Shown here: positions 32,954 through 39,887 of the stretch, piece after piece
Layout of the letters: every line of letters begins with the position of its first letter
Numbering within the stretch: the stretch's first letter is position 1
Origin: Streptomyces lydicus
GTDB lineage: Bacteria; Actinomycetota; Actinomycetes; Streptomycetales; Streptomycetaceae
Direction: 5' to 3'
NCBI RefSeq assembly: GCF_004125265.1
Contig: NZ_RDTE01000003.1
Coordinates: forward strand, 1,240,001 to 1,304,000
DNA length: 64,000 nucleotides
Program-made: the position numbers and the translations under genes
The notes under the pieces: generated by a model
Seen by the model: only the letters and a program-made list of their open reading frames with translations
Database searches by the model: none
Told to the model about the DNA's origin: nothing

Positions 32954-33994
32954 ATGAAGGCCCTCCAGTACCGCACCGTCGGCGCACCGCCCGAGGTGGT
33001 GCACGTCCCCGAGCCTGAGCCCGGCCCCGGCCAGGTCCTGCTCAAGGTCACCGCCGCCGGCGTGTGCCACTCCGACTTCGTCGTGATGTACAGACACGCC
33101 GAGAGGCTCCACTACGACCTTCCGCTCACGCTGGGCCACGAGGGCGTCGGGACGGTCGTCGCCGTGGGCGCGGGCGTGACGGCGGTGCAGGAGGGCGCGG
33201 CGGTCGCCGTGTACGGCCCGTGGGGCTGCGGGAGCTGCGCTAAGTGCGCGGAGAGCAAAGAGAATTACTGTCTGCGCGCCGACGAGCTCCGCATCTGTCC
33301 GCCGGGACTCGGTGCGCCGGGAGCAATAGCGGAGTACCTGCTCGTGGACAACCCGCGGCATCTGGTACCCCTCCACGGGCTCGACCCGGTCGCGGCGGTT
33401 CCGCTGACCGACGCGGGGCTGACGCCGTACCACGCGATCAAGCGCTCGCTGCCCAAGCTAACGTCGGGATCCACCGCGGTGGTCATCGGTGCAGGTGGTC
33501 TCGGGCACGTCGCGATCCAGTTGCTCCGTGCCCTGACTCCGGCTCGCGTCATCGCCCTCGATGTGAGCGACGACAAGTTGCGGCTGGCCCGCGAGGTCGG
33601 TGCCCACGAGACCGTCCTGTCCGATGCCGGGGCCGCGAGCGTGGTGCGGAAACTCACCGACGGCATCGGAGCGGAGGCCGTGTTCGACTTCGTCGGGACG
33701 CCGCCCACCGTCAGGACGGCCGGGGAGGTCGCCGCGGTCGAAGCCGACATCAGCATCGTCGGCATCGGTGGCGGCGCCCTGCCGGTCGGATTCGGCTACC
33801 TCCCCCACGCGGTGTCGGTCAACGCGCCGTACTGGGGCAGCCGAACCGAGTTGGTGGAGGTGCTGGCACTGGCCCGTTCCGGTGCCGTGTCCGTTCACAC
33901 GGAGACGTTCTCCCTAGATGACGCGCCGCTCGCCTACGAACGGCTCCACGCCGGCGAGATCATCGGCCGTGCGGTGATCCTGCCGAACGGCTGA
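32954..33994 (+). CDS. Zinc-dependent NAD(P) alcohol dehydrogenase (346 aa)
   Basis: Medium-chain dehydrogenase that interconverts alcohols and aldehydes or ketones. The catalytic zinc ligands are Cys38 and His62-Glu63, with Asp153 where many members have a third Cys. The structural zinc set is Cys92, Cys95, Cys98 and Cys106. The nucleotide loop is GAGGLG (179-184), and Asp203 at the end of the second strand favours NAD over NADP. The ATG at 32954 has GAAAGG upstream. The gene is flanked by transposase remnants on both sides, a sign of past transfer or rearrangement, and has no obvious partner gene. The substrate cannot be told. Confidence 0.93.
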   Translation: MKALQYRTVGAPPEVVHVPEPEPGPGQVLLKVTAAGVCHSDFVVMYRHAERLHYDLPLTLGHEGVGTVVAVGAGVTAVQEGAAVAVYGPWGCGSCAKCAESKENYCLRADELRICPPGLGAPGAIAEYLLVDNPRHLVPLHGLDPVAAVPLTDAGLTPYHAIKRSLPKLTSGSTAVVIGAGGLGHVAIQLLRALTPARVIALDVSDDKLRLAREVGAHETVLSDAGAASVVRKLTDGIGAEAVFDFVGTPPTVRTAGEVAAVEADISIVGIGGGALPVGFGYLPHAVSVNAPYWGSRTELVEVLALARSGAVSVHTETFSLDDAPLAYERLHAGEIIGRAVILPNG

Positions 33995-34108
33995 ACGCCG
34001 CTGGACCGCCCCCGCGCGACGCGACGGCGATCAAGCCCGTCGCCGTTCTGGTCGCTCCGATGCCCCTACGGAGCTGCGGCTGCGGCATCGCCTGTAGCTG
34101 CAGGCGAT

Positions 34109-34460
34109 GTCCGTAGGGCAATGAAGGACGAACTGGGCTGGGCCGACTTCCAAGTCCGCTCCGATACGGCAATCCGACGCCACCATTCCCTGGCCAACTG
34201 CGCGTTCTCGGTCTGTTGGACTACCTGGTTCGACCAGCCCGCCCGGCCTGAACCCTCGCTGCAGACTCCGCCTCCCGCCAAGACGGCCAGAGAGGGGGAC
34301 CATCTGCCTCCCATAGCTGACCGACCCCATCGATTACGTTACGGCGCTGGTGGCAGGTATGGTCCAACACACCATCACCCAGCCAACTGCAAGCCCTCAT
34401 CGAGGCAGTCACCAGAGGGAGACCCCTCAACGTCTACTGCCCGGTTAACAAACTACTGGT
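34109..34460 (+). pseudogene. Transposase C-terminal remnant
   Basis: The start reads RAMKDELGWADFQVRSD, then TAIRRHHSLANCAFSVCW, a pattern I associate with the C-terminal region of a common Streptomyces transposase. Further on, in another frame, comes WWQVWSNTPSPSQLQALIEA, which continues the same protein type. There is no start, no catalytic region, and at least one frameshift. Together with the IS630-type piece at 32386 it brackets the alcohol dehydrogenase gene. Confidence 0.5.
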
Positions 34461-34840
34461 AGCGAGAGCGCAGCAACTCTTTCGGGGCTCCGCAGATGTG
34501 ACGACCTCTGTGCAGCGACGCTGTCGAGTCAACCCAGATCCCATGGCAGAGGCACGCCCGCATGCATGACTCGGCAGATCCGCGCCCCACGGCGAACTCG
34601 TCGTACCGAAGGTTCTCCTCCGCGTACCCGACAGCACACCGATATGCCCCCACGATACACACTGACAACAGCGCAGGTCAGAGTCCTGACACTGTAGGCA
34701 CGCAAGCCTCGAGCGCACGCGATCTTCACATGGAGCCGACACGAACCCCCACGAGCAAGCTCGGGAGAAATCCCAGTTCGGCGCACCACCTGACCGAGAG
34801 TTCAGATCCCCCACTTCGACCACTCGATCGAATCCTTGCA

Positions 34841-34876
34841 CAAAATGCCTGGTCAGCGCACTGACCAGGCATTTTG
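34841..34876 (-). terminator. Strong hairpin terminator for the tRNA-Leu gene
   Basis: A perfect 16-bp stem (CAAAATGCCTGGTCAG and its complement) surrounds a 4-nt loop. On the minus strand the stem ends in TTTTG, giving a short U-run. It starts 7 nt after the mature tRNA 3' end, as expected for a tRNA terminator. Confidence 0.9.
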
Positions 34877-34882
34877 CGTGTG

Positions 34883-34967
34883 TGTCCGAGGGGGGACTTG
34901 AACCCCCACGCCCGATAAAGGGCACTAGCACCTCAAGCTAGCGCGTCTGCCATTCCGCCACCCGGAC
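34883..34967 (-). tRNA. tRNA-Leu, anticodon GAG
   Basis: An 85-nt cloverleaf can be folded. The acceptor stem is GTCCGGG paired with CTCGGAC (one G-U pair). The D arm contains GGCGGAATGGCAGACGC and the anticodon stem is CTAGC/GCTAG with loop TTGAGGT, so the anticodon is GAG. There is a long variable arm as in class II tRNAs, and the T loop is GTTCAAGTC. The discriminator is A73. CCA is not encoded, which is usual in Streptomyces. Confidence 0.97.
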
Positions 34968-35648
34968 TAGGTGTGATCTTCGCGGGGCGTTCCCCGCGGC
35001 GACATGGACAACAATACCAAGGTTTCGGAGTGCCCTTCACCTGCGCATCCTCTCGCCACATAACCGCGATTTATGGGCAATGAGTGACATGTACCGCATA
35101 TCGGTGGCCCCCGCAGGCCACGGGCGCGCTCGCCGCTGCGGGAGCGTCTGCGGGACATGCTCTGGTTCGCGCCGACCGCAGGGCTGGGGTGCGCGGTGCT
35201 GCCGTAGTGGGGGGCACGGCAGTAGAGGTCGTCCTGCGGCTGTCCCGTGGATCGGTGACTTCGTGTCGGGGACGCCGGTGCCGGCGGAGCGCGGCGGAGC
35301 GCCGCCGCGGCGGGCGCTGCGGTAGACGGTGTCGGTAGGGCTTGAGCGCGCCTTTCACCAGGATCTTGGGCTCGGGCTGGTGACCCCCGACGGATCGTGG
35401 CGGGGATCGGTGATCTTCTGCTGCTGGAAGCGAGGGGCGGCAGGTGTCGCTGCTGCGGTACCGCACGCTCCTGTTGCAGGCGGTGGAGCGTGCGGTGCCG
35501 ACGGCTGCGGACCAGCGGTTCGCCCGGCGCCCCGACCGGCAGGGGATCGGGTAGGGCGGTTCCGGTGGGGCTTGCGGCCGGGCGGCCGTGCTGCCTTACG
35601 GCGTGCGGCCAGGCGACGGTGGCGGCGCGGCGCGGCGCGGCTACAGGG
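34968..35648. other. Gene-free interval between tRNA-Leu and the aldehyde dehydrogenase
   Basis: About 680 bp. Open frames here have poor composition for Streptomyces genes and no ribosome-binding sites. The right part holds a long imperfect inverted repeat (35457-35471 with 35485-35499; 15-bp arms, one mismatch), possibly a distant terminator for the aldehyde dehydrogenase. The left part should contain the tRNA promoter, but I could not assign -35/-10 boxes with confidence. Confidence 0.5.
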
Positions 35649-37244
35649 CTACGGCATCAGGTGGTAGTCGGGGAAGTTGCCCGGCAGCCGCTCGGACGGG
35701 GGGCCCTCGGTTACCGCGCGGACCAGGAGTTCGCCGCCGACGAAGGCGCCGCTCCAGGAGTTGCCGAAGCCGCCGAAGAGCTCGTCGCGGTCGCCGCGGG
35801 AACGGGGCTTGCCGTGGCCGACCTTGAAGGCCCGGATCTGCGGGGCGAGACGGTCGTAGGTGTCCTTGTCGTCACAGGACAGGCTGGCGACCAGGGCGCC
35901 GTTGCTGGCGTTCATGGCGGCGAGGAGTTCGGCCTCGGTGTCGACGAGCACGAGGGTGTCGACGGGACCGAAGGGCTCGGCGTGGTGTAGCGGGGAGGAG
36001 GGGGGCGGGGCCAGGAGGGTGGTCGGCGGGAAGTATGCCGAGGTGTCCTGGGAGGGCAGGAAGTGGCCGTCGGCGAGGCTGCCGCGGTGCAGGGGAACGG
36101 CGCCCCGGGAGATCGCCTCGGTGGTGAGGTCGGCGAGCTCCTTGGCCTTGGCGGCGTTGATCAGCGGGCCGAAGTCGAGTTCGGGGAGCGGATCGGCGGG
36201 GTCGGCGACGGCCAGGGGATGGCCGAAGCGGACGCTGCGTACGGCCGGAAGGTACGCGGCGAGGAAGTCGGCGAAGGCCTCGCGCTGGACGACGAAGCGG
36301 GGGTAGGCGGTGCAGCGCTGCTTGGCGTAGTCGAAGGTCTTGCGCACCAGAGGGGTCAGGGACTGCCAGTCGGTGTAGTTCCAGATGCCCCAGGTGTTCA
36401 GGCCCTCCTGTTCGAGGATATGGCGTTTGCCCAGGTCAGCGACGGCGGTGGCGACGCGGGCACCGGTGTCCCGGCCGCCGACGAAGGAGACACAGCCGAT
36501 TTCCGGCGAGCGGACGAGGGCGGGCGAGAGTTCCTTGCCGCTGCCGCTGACGAGGGTGGCCGGGACCCCCTCGCGGGCGGCCAGGGCGCAGGCGAGGGTG
36601 AGGCAGACCAGCCCGCCGTCGGTGGGGGTTTTGGCGATCACCGCGTTGCCGGCCAGCGCCTGGACGAGCATCGCGTGGATCAGCACCGACATCGGGTAGT
36701 TCCAGCTGGCGATGTTGCTGACCGGTCCGGGCAGCGGCGTGCGGTCTGCGAGCATCCGGTCGATCTCGGCGACGTACCAGCGGACGCCGTCGATGGCGCG
36801 GTCGACATCGGCCTGCGCGAGCTTCCAGGGCTTGCCGATCTCCCAGACGAGCAGCAGCGCGAGCAGTTCGCGGTGCTCGGTCAGCGCGTCGAGGGTGGCG
36901 GAGATCCGGGCCTTGCGCTCGGTCAACGGGACGTGGCGCCAAGCCCGGTGCTGGTCGAGGCAGGCGCGCACGGCGTGCAGCGCGGCGTCCGCGTCGAGGC
37001 GGGGCGGGCCGGCGATGGGGGTGTTGTCGATCGGGCTGGTGGCGGGCAGCGGGTCACCGTCCGGATGCCAGGCGGCGGCCCAGAGGTTGAGGGCCTGGTC
37101 GTCGCGGAAAGCCTCGGGGGCCACGGCCAGGCTGCGCTGCCAGGCGTCCTGCCAGGACGTTCCGGGCTTGAGGAGAAGCGTCGGGGCGGGCGCGGGGTGC
37201 TCGTTCCGCTGCGGGTTCGAGGTGGAATCGGTGGTGGGGGCCAT
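35649..37244 (-). CDS. Aldehyde dehydrogenase superfamily protein (531 aa)
   Basis: NAD(P)-dependent oxidation of an aldehyde is expected. The Rossmann part is seen around SNIASWNYPMSVLIHAMLVQ (Asn and Trp of the cofactor pocket), TPTDGG and VSFVGGRDTGARV. The candidate catalytic Cys is in KQRCTAYPR, and EPFGPVDT matches the conserved late motif. The usual LELGGK segment carrying the general-base Glu reads LEQEGLNTW instead, so the family call is firm but the activity is less sure. The ATG at 37244 has CGGAG upstream; an in-frame GTG at 37268 is the alternative. The length is near that of longer members. The gene stands alone, and no substrate can be assigned. Confidence 0.85.
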   Translation of the reverse strand: MAPTTDSTSNPQRNEHPAPAPTLLLKPGTSWQDAWQRSLAVAPEAFRDDQALNLWAAAWHPDGDPLPATSPIDNTPIAGPPRLDADAALHAVRACLDQHRAWRHVPLTERKARISATLDALTEHRELLALLLVWEIGKPWKLAQADVDRAIDGVRWYVAEIDRMLADRTPLPGPVSNIASWNYPMSVLIHAMLVQALAGNAVIAKTPTDGGLVCLTLACALAAREGVPATLVSGSGKELSPALVRSPEIGCVSFVGGRDTGARVATAVADLGKRHILEQEGLNTWGIWNYTDWQSLTPLVRKTFDYAKQRCTAYPRFVVQREAFADFLAAYLPAVRSVRFGHPLAVADPADPLPELDFGPLINAAKAKELADLTTEAISRGAVPLHRGSLADGHFLPSQDTSAYFPPTTLLAPPPSSPLHHAEPFGPVDTLVLVDTEAELLAAMNASNGALVASLSCDDKDTYDRLAPQIRAFKVGHGKPRSRGDRDELFGGFGNSWSGAFVGGELLVRAVTEGPPSERLPGNFPDYHLMP

Positions 37245-37555
37245 CGGATGTCTCCGCTCTCGGTGCACGGCCGGAGGGGCAGGGTCATGGCGCTCGGGCG
37301 GCTCCCGGAGGAACCGTGTTACTGGACGGTAGTGGGCAGGGTGGCACCGCGGGACGGTCCGGCGTCAGGTATGGCGAGTGTCACTCGGCGCGGGCGACGG
37401 GGCCAGCTGGGTGAGGCGACCGCGTGGCCCCGGGCGGCGGCACGGGCCTCCCGCGGACCGCGGACACTCCCGGCGGACGGCAGCAACACGGCGTGGTGGG
37501 CGGTCAGTTCCGGCACCGGGCCGGGGGGGGCGCTGGGGGACCGGCCCGGCGTATG

Positions 37556-37600
37556 CGACGAGGGTGGACGGCGCCCTCGCGGCACCGCCCACCCTCGTCG
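37556..37600 (-). terminator. Hairpin after the small minus-strand gene at 37616
   Basis: CGACGAGGGTGG (37556-37567) and CCACCCTCGTCG (37589-37600) are perfect 12-bp inverted repeats with a 21-nt loop. It lies 15 bp beyond the stop of the small gene, which supports that gene being real. Confidence 0.6.
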
Positions 37601-37615
37601 GTCGTACGTACGGGC

Positions 37616-37801
37616 TCAGCCGGCTGCGGGCTCAGCCGGCTCCCCCGTCGCCTCCTGCGTACGGTCGGCGATCGCCCGGTGGTGGCGGACGACCTCGCCG
37701 ATGATGAAGTTGAGGAACTTCTCCAGGCGGGACGCCCGGTGCCCGGACCAGCGGCCGGGGTCAATAGACACCAGGTCAGGGGGTTCTTGGCGACGGCCCA
37801 T
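37616..37801 (-). CDS. Small helical protein of unknown function (61 aa)
   Basis: I do not recognise it. The middle is an amphipathic or hydrophobic helix (SRLEKFLNFIIGEVVRHHRA), followed by an acidic, Ala/Pro-rich tail. GGAGG lies very close to the ATG (1-nt gap), so the true start may be slightly different. A terminator-like hairpin follows directly. It has no clear operon partner. Confidence 0.45.
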   Translation of the reverse strand: MGRRQEPPDLVSIDPGRWSGHRASRLEKFLNFIIGEVVRHHRAIADRTQEATGEPAEPAAG

Positions 37802-37926
37802 GCCTCCGAACTCCCGCTCCGCGCACGGTCTCCCACGTTCTGCTCACGGGCTGGACTCGGACGCGCGTCTCCCAAATATCTCCCGCGAGCACCCACATAG
37901 CTGCACGTCAGACCCCCAACGGAAAC

Positions 37927-37954
37927 GAGCCCCCTCCCGCAAGGGAGGGGGCTC
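37927..37954. terminator. Perfect 12-bp hairpin
   Basis: GAGCCCCCTCCC and GGGAGGGGGCTC enclose a GCAA loop. This is a strong terminator-type structure, usable in either direction. No T-run is present. Confidence 0.65.
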
Positions 37955-38151
37955 AGGGCGCCGGGCAGTAAGGAAGGTGCCGCCTTCGGCTACCACCCGG
38001 CGCCCGCCTGTGGGGCGCCATCGCTCGACGTCAAGATCATGGGAACATGCATTCGATTCACTATGCAATCACCCTTGGGGGTGACCCGCACCACCAAGAT
38101 CCGGACTGCGCCGGCTGCAGCTTCTCCATCACGGACAGGCCGACTGGCACG

Positions 38152-38182
38152 GCGAGGCCCCGCCGCGAAGACAGGGCCTCGC
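38152..38182 (-). terminator. Terminator-like hairpin ending the small-gene operon
   Basis: GCGAGGCCC (38152-38160) and GGGCCTCGC (38174-38182) form a 9-bp stem with a 13-nt loop. It lies 11 bp after the stop of the last small gene (38194). Confidence 0.6.
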
Positions 38183-38193
38183 GAACTCACGTG

Positions 38194-38382
38194 CTACTTG
38201 CCGCTCTGAGGCTGCGGCTGGGGCTGCGGCGGTGCCTCGGGCGGCATCGGACCGCCATCGTGCTTCCCGCCGTCGGCCTCGGCGACCGCGGCGATGTCCT
38301 CCGGGTACCGGAAGGGGACCCCGTGCCAGCCATCGGCGTCGGGTGTGCGCGTCTCGTACGTCTCAACCATCATGGCGCTCAT
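38194..38382 (-). CDS. Small acidic protein with Pro/Gln tail (62 aa)
   Basis: Unknown function. It opens MSAMMVETYETRTPDADGWH, continues with an acidic middle, and ends in a PQPQPQPQ repeat. AGGAGG lies 7 nt before the ATG, which makes the start firm. The ATG overlaps the stop of the preceding frame (ATGA), pointing to translational coupling. It is the last gene before a terminator. Confidence 0.65.
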   Translation of the reverse strand: MSAMMVETYETRTPDADGWHGVPFRYPEDIAAVAEADGGKHDGGPMPPEAPPQPQPQPQSGK

Positions 38383-38606
38383 CGATCAACCTCCTCTTTC
38401 GTGAGGGGCCGCACCGGTCGTACTGTCGGTGTGGCCCGGGTCCGCAGGGGGATTCCCCTGCGGGTGATCGCCGCCCCGGCGCGGGTGCCATCCCAGGGCG
38501 CTGGGGCGGGGGCTTGGGTGCCGGCCGCCGCGGTCAGGTCGCGGCGGCCGGCTGCTCTACGGCCTCTTCCGACGCCATCGGGCTGTGGCTGCGCGGGTGG
38601 CGGCAC
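38379..38606 (-). CDS. Small basic protein, start uncertain (up to 75 aa)
   Basis: The end (RATPTVRPVRPLTKEEVDR) is protein-like and its TGA overlaps the ATG of the next gene, the same pattern as elsewhere in this operon. The 5' part overlaps the gene at 38534 and a hairpin at 38520-38552, so a start inside the hairpin or downstream of it is likely. No family is recognised. Confidence 0.35.
   Translation of the reverse strand: MPPPAQPQPDGVGRGRRAAGRRDLTAAAGTQAPAPAPWDGTRAGAAITRRGIPLRTRATPTVRPVRPLTKEEVDR
38520..38552. repeat. Hairpin, copy 1 of a repeated inverted repeat
   Basis: GCCGGCCGCCGCG and its complement form a 13-bp stem with a 7-nt loop. A near copy is at 38666-38702. Both sit at ends of tiny genes in the same operon, so they could be processing or attenuation structures. 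Confidence 0.6.
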
Positions 38607-38641
38607 GGTCCCTTGCAGATCGGGCAGTTCGCGGTATTCAA
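38534..38641 (-). CDS. Tiny CxxC peptide (35 aa), TTG start
   Basis: The TTG at 38641 has AGGAG about 6 nt upstream, giving MNTANCPICKGPCRHPRSHS and an acidic tail. The three Cys and the His pair suggest a metal-binding knuckle. An in-frame frame extends further upstream but runs through a hairpin and has poor composition. Unknown function; part of the overlapping small-gene operon. Confidence 0.5.
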   Translation of the reverse strand: MNTANCPICKGPCRHPRSHSPMASEEAVEQPAAAT

Positions 38642-38665
38642 GGACTTCTCCTGTTCGTTAGGAGT

Positions 38666-38702
38666 GCCGGCCGCCGCCGCGGTGAGGTGTGCGGCGGCCG
38701 GC
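38666..38702. repeat. Hairpin, copy 2 of a repeated inverted repeat
   Basis: GCCGGCCGCCGC (38666-38677) and GCGGCGGCCGGC (38691-38702) form a 12-bp stem. The arms match the hairpin at 38520-38552. It lies between two of the tiny genes. Confidence 0.6.
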
Positions 38703-38747
38703 GGGCCCGCGGCGCCGACGACGGGGGACGCCTGCGCTGCGGGAGTC

Positions 38748-38822
38748 TCAGGGGTAGGGCCGCCTCGACGGACGGGCGAGCACCCACGTGATGCCGCAGT
38801 CACAGCGGGGCGAGCTGGTCAT
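38748..38822 (-). CDS. Tiny peptide with CxC motif (24 aa)
   Basis: Reads MTSSPRCDCGITWVLARPSR and ends RPYP. Its ATG overlaps the TGA of the upstream gene (ATGA), so it is probably translated by coupling. The CDC motif could bind a metal. It is too short for a family call, but the overlap pattern matches its neighbours. Confidence 0.4.
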   Translation of the reverse strand: MTSSPRCDCGITWVLARPSRRPYP

Positions 38823-38914
38823 CGTGGCCCCCTTGCGATACCGACTGCCAGCACGAAGGCGAGGGCAGCCAGGCACACCAGGTAGGTGACCATGCGGCGC
38901 TGATCACCCGTCAT
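38819..38914 (-). CDS. Small single-pass membrane peptide (31 aa)
   Basis: Sequence MTGDQRRMVTYLV followed by a hydrophobic helix (CLAALAFVLAVGIA) and a short basic end. AGGAGG lies 5 nt before the ATG, so translation is well supported. It overlaps the end of the upstream gene by 11 bp and the next gene by 4 bp. Function unknown; it may anchor or modulate another membrane protein. Confidence 0.6.
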   Translation of the reverse strand: MTGDQRRMVTYLVCLAALAFVLAVGIARGPR

Positions 38915-39302
38915 GCCTGCCTCCTGCCGCGATGGCGCGGGCGGCCGGCTCATCGCTCTCGCCGAACGTCGTGGCGGTCCAACCGCCCGCCTCGACGATG
39001 CGCTGCTGGAGCCGCTGCCGATGGGTGTCATCCGTGGCCAGCCGGCCCCAGTCGTGAACCAGCAGCAGGACCGGCCGCCGGCACGTCTCCGCCCGCATCG
39101 CCGCGACCAGGTCACCCAGCGCCGGGCGGTGAGGGGCAAGGGCCTCGGCCCCAAGGTCCCGCCACGGGCCGCCGGCGGCGAGCACCCACCCCATGCGGTC
39201 CGCGTGGGCGTGGCACCCCATCAGCCGCATCTCCAGCTGCCGGCGGGCACTGCGGCTCGCGCACCGGTCGTAGACGAACGCCAGCGGCGCCATGCCGGTC
39301 AC
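38904..39302 (-). CDS. Serine-recombinase-like N-terminal domain protein (132 aa)
   Basis: Starts at a GTG overlapping the previous stop (GTGA). MAPLAFVYDRCASRSARRQL, then GCHAHADRMGW and LLLVHDWGRLATDD follow the layout of the resolvase catalytic fold: a first strand, a Ser region, then a VHDxxRL-like strand. The DNA-binding half of a resolvase is missing, so it is unlikely to be a complete recombinase. Such stand-alone proteins are found in Streptomyces accessory operons. Family call is tentative. Confidence 0.5.
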   Translation of the reverse strand: MTGMAPLAFVYDRCASRSARRQLEMRLMGCHAHADRMGWVLAAGGPWRDLGAEALAPHRPALGDLVAAMRAETCRRPVLLLVHDWGRLATDDTHRQRLQQRIVEAGGWTATTFGESDEPAARAIAAGGRHDG

Positions 39303-39616
39303 CGGCGGGCCCCCGTGGCGCGCTGCTTCAGCAGCCACTGACAACCCCGGGCCAGCGCCCGCACTTGCTGATGCGCAGACACCAGCCCGTCACCCAGCCC
39401 GACCGCGGTCTGGTAGCGGATCGCGGTGAGGTTGCCCTGCATCCGCGCGTCGAGCTGCTGCTCGGCGACCGTGGCGTACAGGTCCGCGATGATGAGGAGC
39501 AGCGTCTGCTCCAGCGCCACCAGCTCGTCGTACGGCGGGGGCGGGCCCGGCTGCAGGGCGCGGTCTACGGTCTCCTGGATCTCGTCGCGGCTCGGCGCGC
39601 CGGCGGTCGCGGTCAT
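39299..39616 (-). CDS. Small helical protein, possibly DUF6415-like (105 aa)
   Basis: Almost entirely helical: RDEIQETVDRALQPG, PPPYDELVALEQTLLLIIAD, then a long amphipathic stretch ending RALARGCQWLL. The layout recalls DUF6415-type proteins seen beside XRE regulators in Streptomyces, but this is from memory and weak. The ATG overlaps the stop of the preceding CxxC gene (ATGA). Confidence 0.6.
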   Translation of the reverse strand: MTATAGAPSRDEIQETVDRALQPGPPPPYDELVALEQTLLLIIADLYATVAEQQLDARMQGNLTAIRYQTAVGLGDGLVSAHQQVRALARGCQWLLKQRATGARR

Positions 39617-39807
39617 CGGGGCCGCCGGTTCCTGTGCAGCGGGCAGGCCACGATGAACCACTCGCGCACGCCGCCCTCAACCGGGGTGGTGACCGACCCG
39701 GCCGGGGTAAGGGCCTGGTGCGCGGCTCCGCACCAGTAGCACGCCTCCGCGTGTAGCCGGACGATACTTACGTCCGGATCTGCGGGTGGAGCTGTCGTTG
39801 CGGTCAC
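39613..39807 (-). CDS. Small zinc-ribbon-like protein (64 aa)
   Basis: Carries CYWCGAAH early and VACPLHR late, together a plausible Cys/His metal site. The GTG at 39807 is preferred over the ATG at 39813 because GGGAG then has a 6-nt spacing. It is the first small gene after the XRE regulator gene on the same strand and overlaps the next one. Function unknown. Confidence 0.6.
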   Translation of the reverse strand: MTATTAPPADPDVSIVRLHAEACYWCGAAHQALTPAGSVTTPVEGGVREWFIVACPLHRNRRPR

Positions 39808-39865
39808 GGTCATCTCCCTGTGCCGATTGGCTCAAGAAGAGGTTCGTCCTCCGACAGCCCCTCAA

Positions 39866-39884
39866 GTACCCCTGTGAGGGGTAC
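39866..39884. promoter_or_regulatory. Palindrome between the XRE gene and the small-gene operon
   Basis: GTACCCC and GGGGTAC are inverted repeats with a 5-nt centre, 3 bp past the XRE stop and about 60 bp before the first small gene. It could be an operator for the XRE protein or a weak terminator; the sequence does not decide. Confidence 0.45.
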
Positions 39885-39887
39885 CGG

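Larger units (their letters stand above)
37802..38193. other. Intergenic region with several inverted repeats
   Basis: About 390 bp without a convincing gene. It contains three hairpins: 37927-37954 (12-bp perfect stem, GCAA loop), 37956-38005 (10-bp stem, 30-nt loop) and 38152-38182. They insulate the small-gene operon on the right from the genes on the left. Confidence 0.6.

Noticed and set aside
34434..34931. Minus-strand frame overlapping the tRNA and its terminator
   Set aside because: It runs through a tRNA gene and a perfect hairpin, and its composition is not Streptomyces-like.
36063..38084. Long plus-strand frame across the aldehyde dehydrogenase and its upstream region
   Set aside because: Most of it is antisense to the dehydrogenase; the remainder passes through terminator hairpins and has no domain or start signal.
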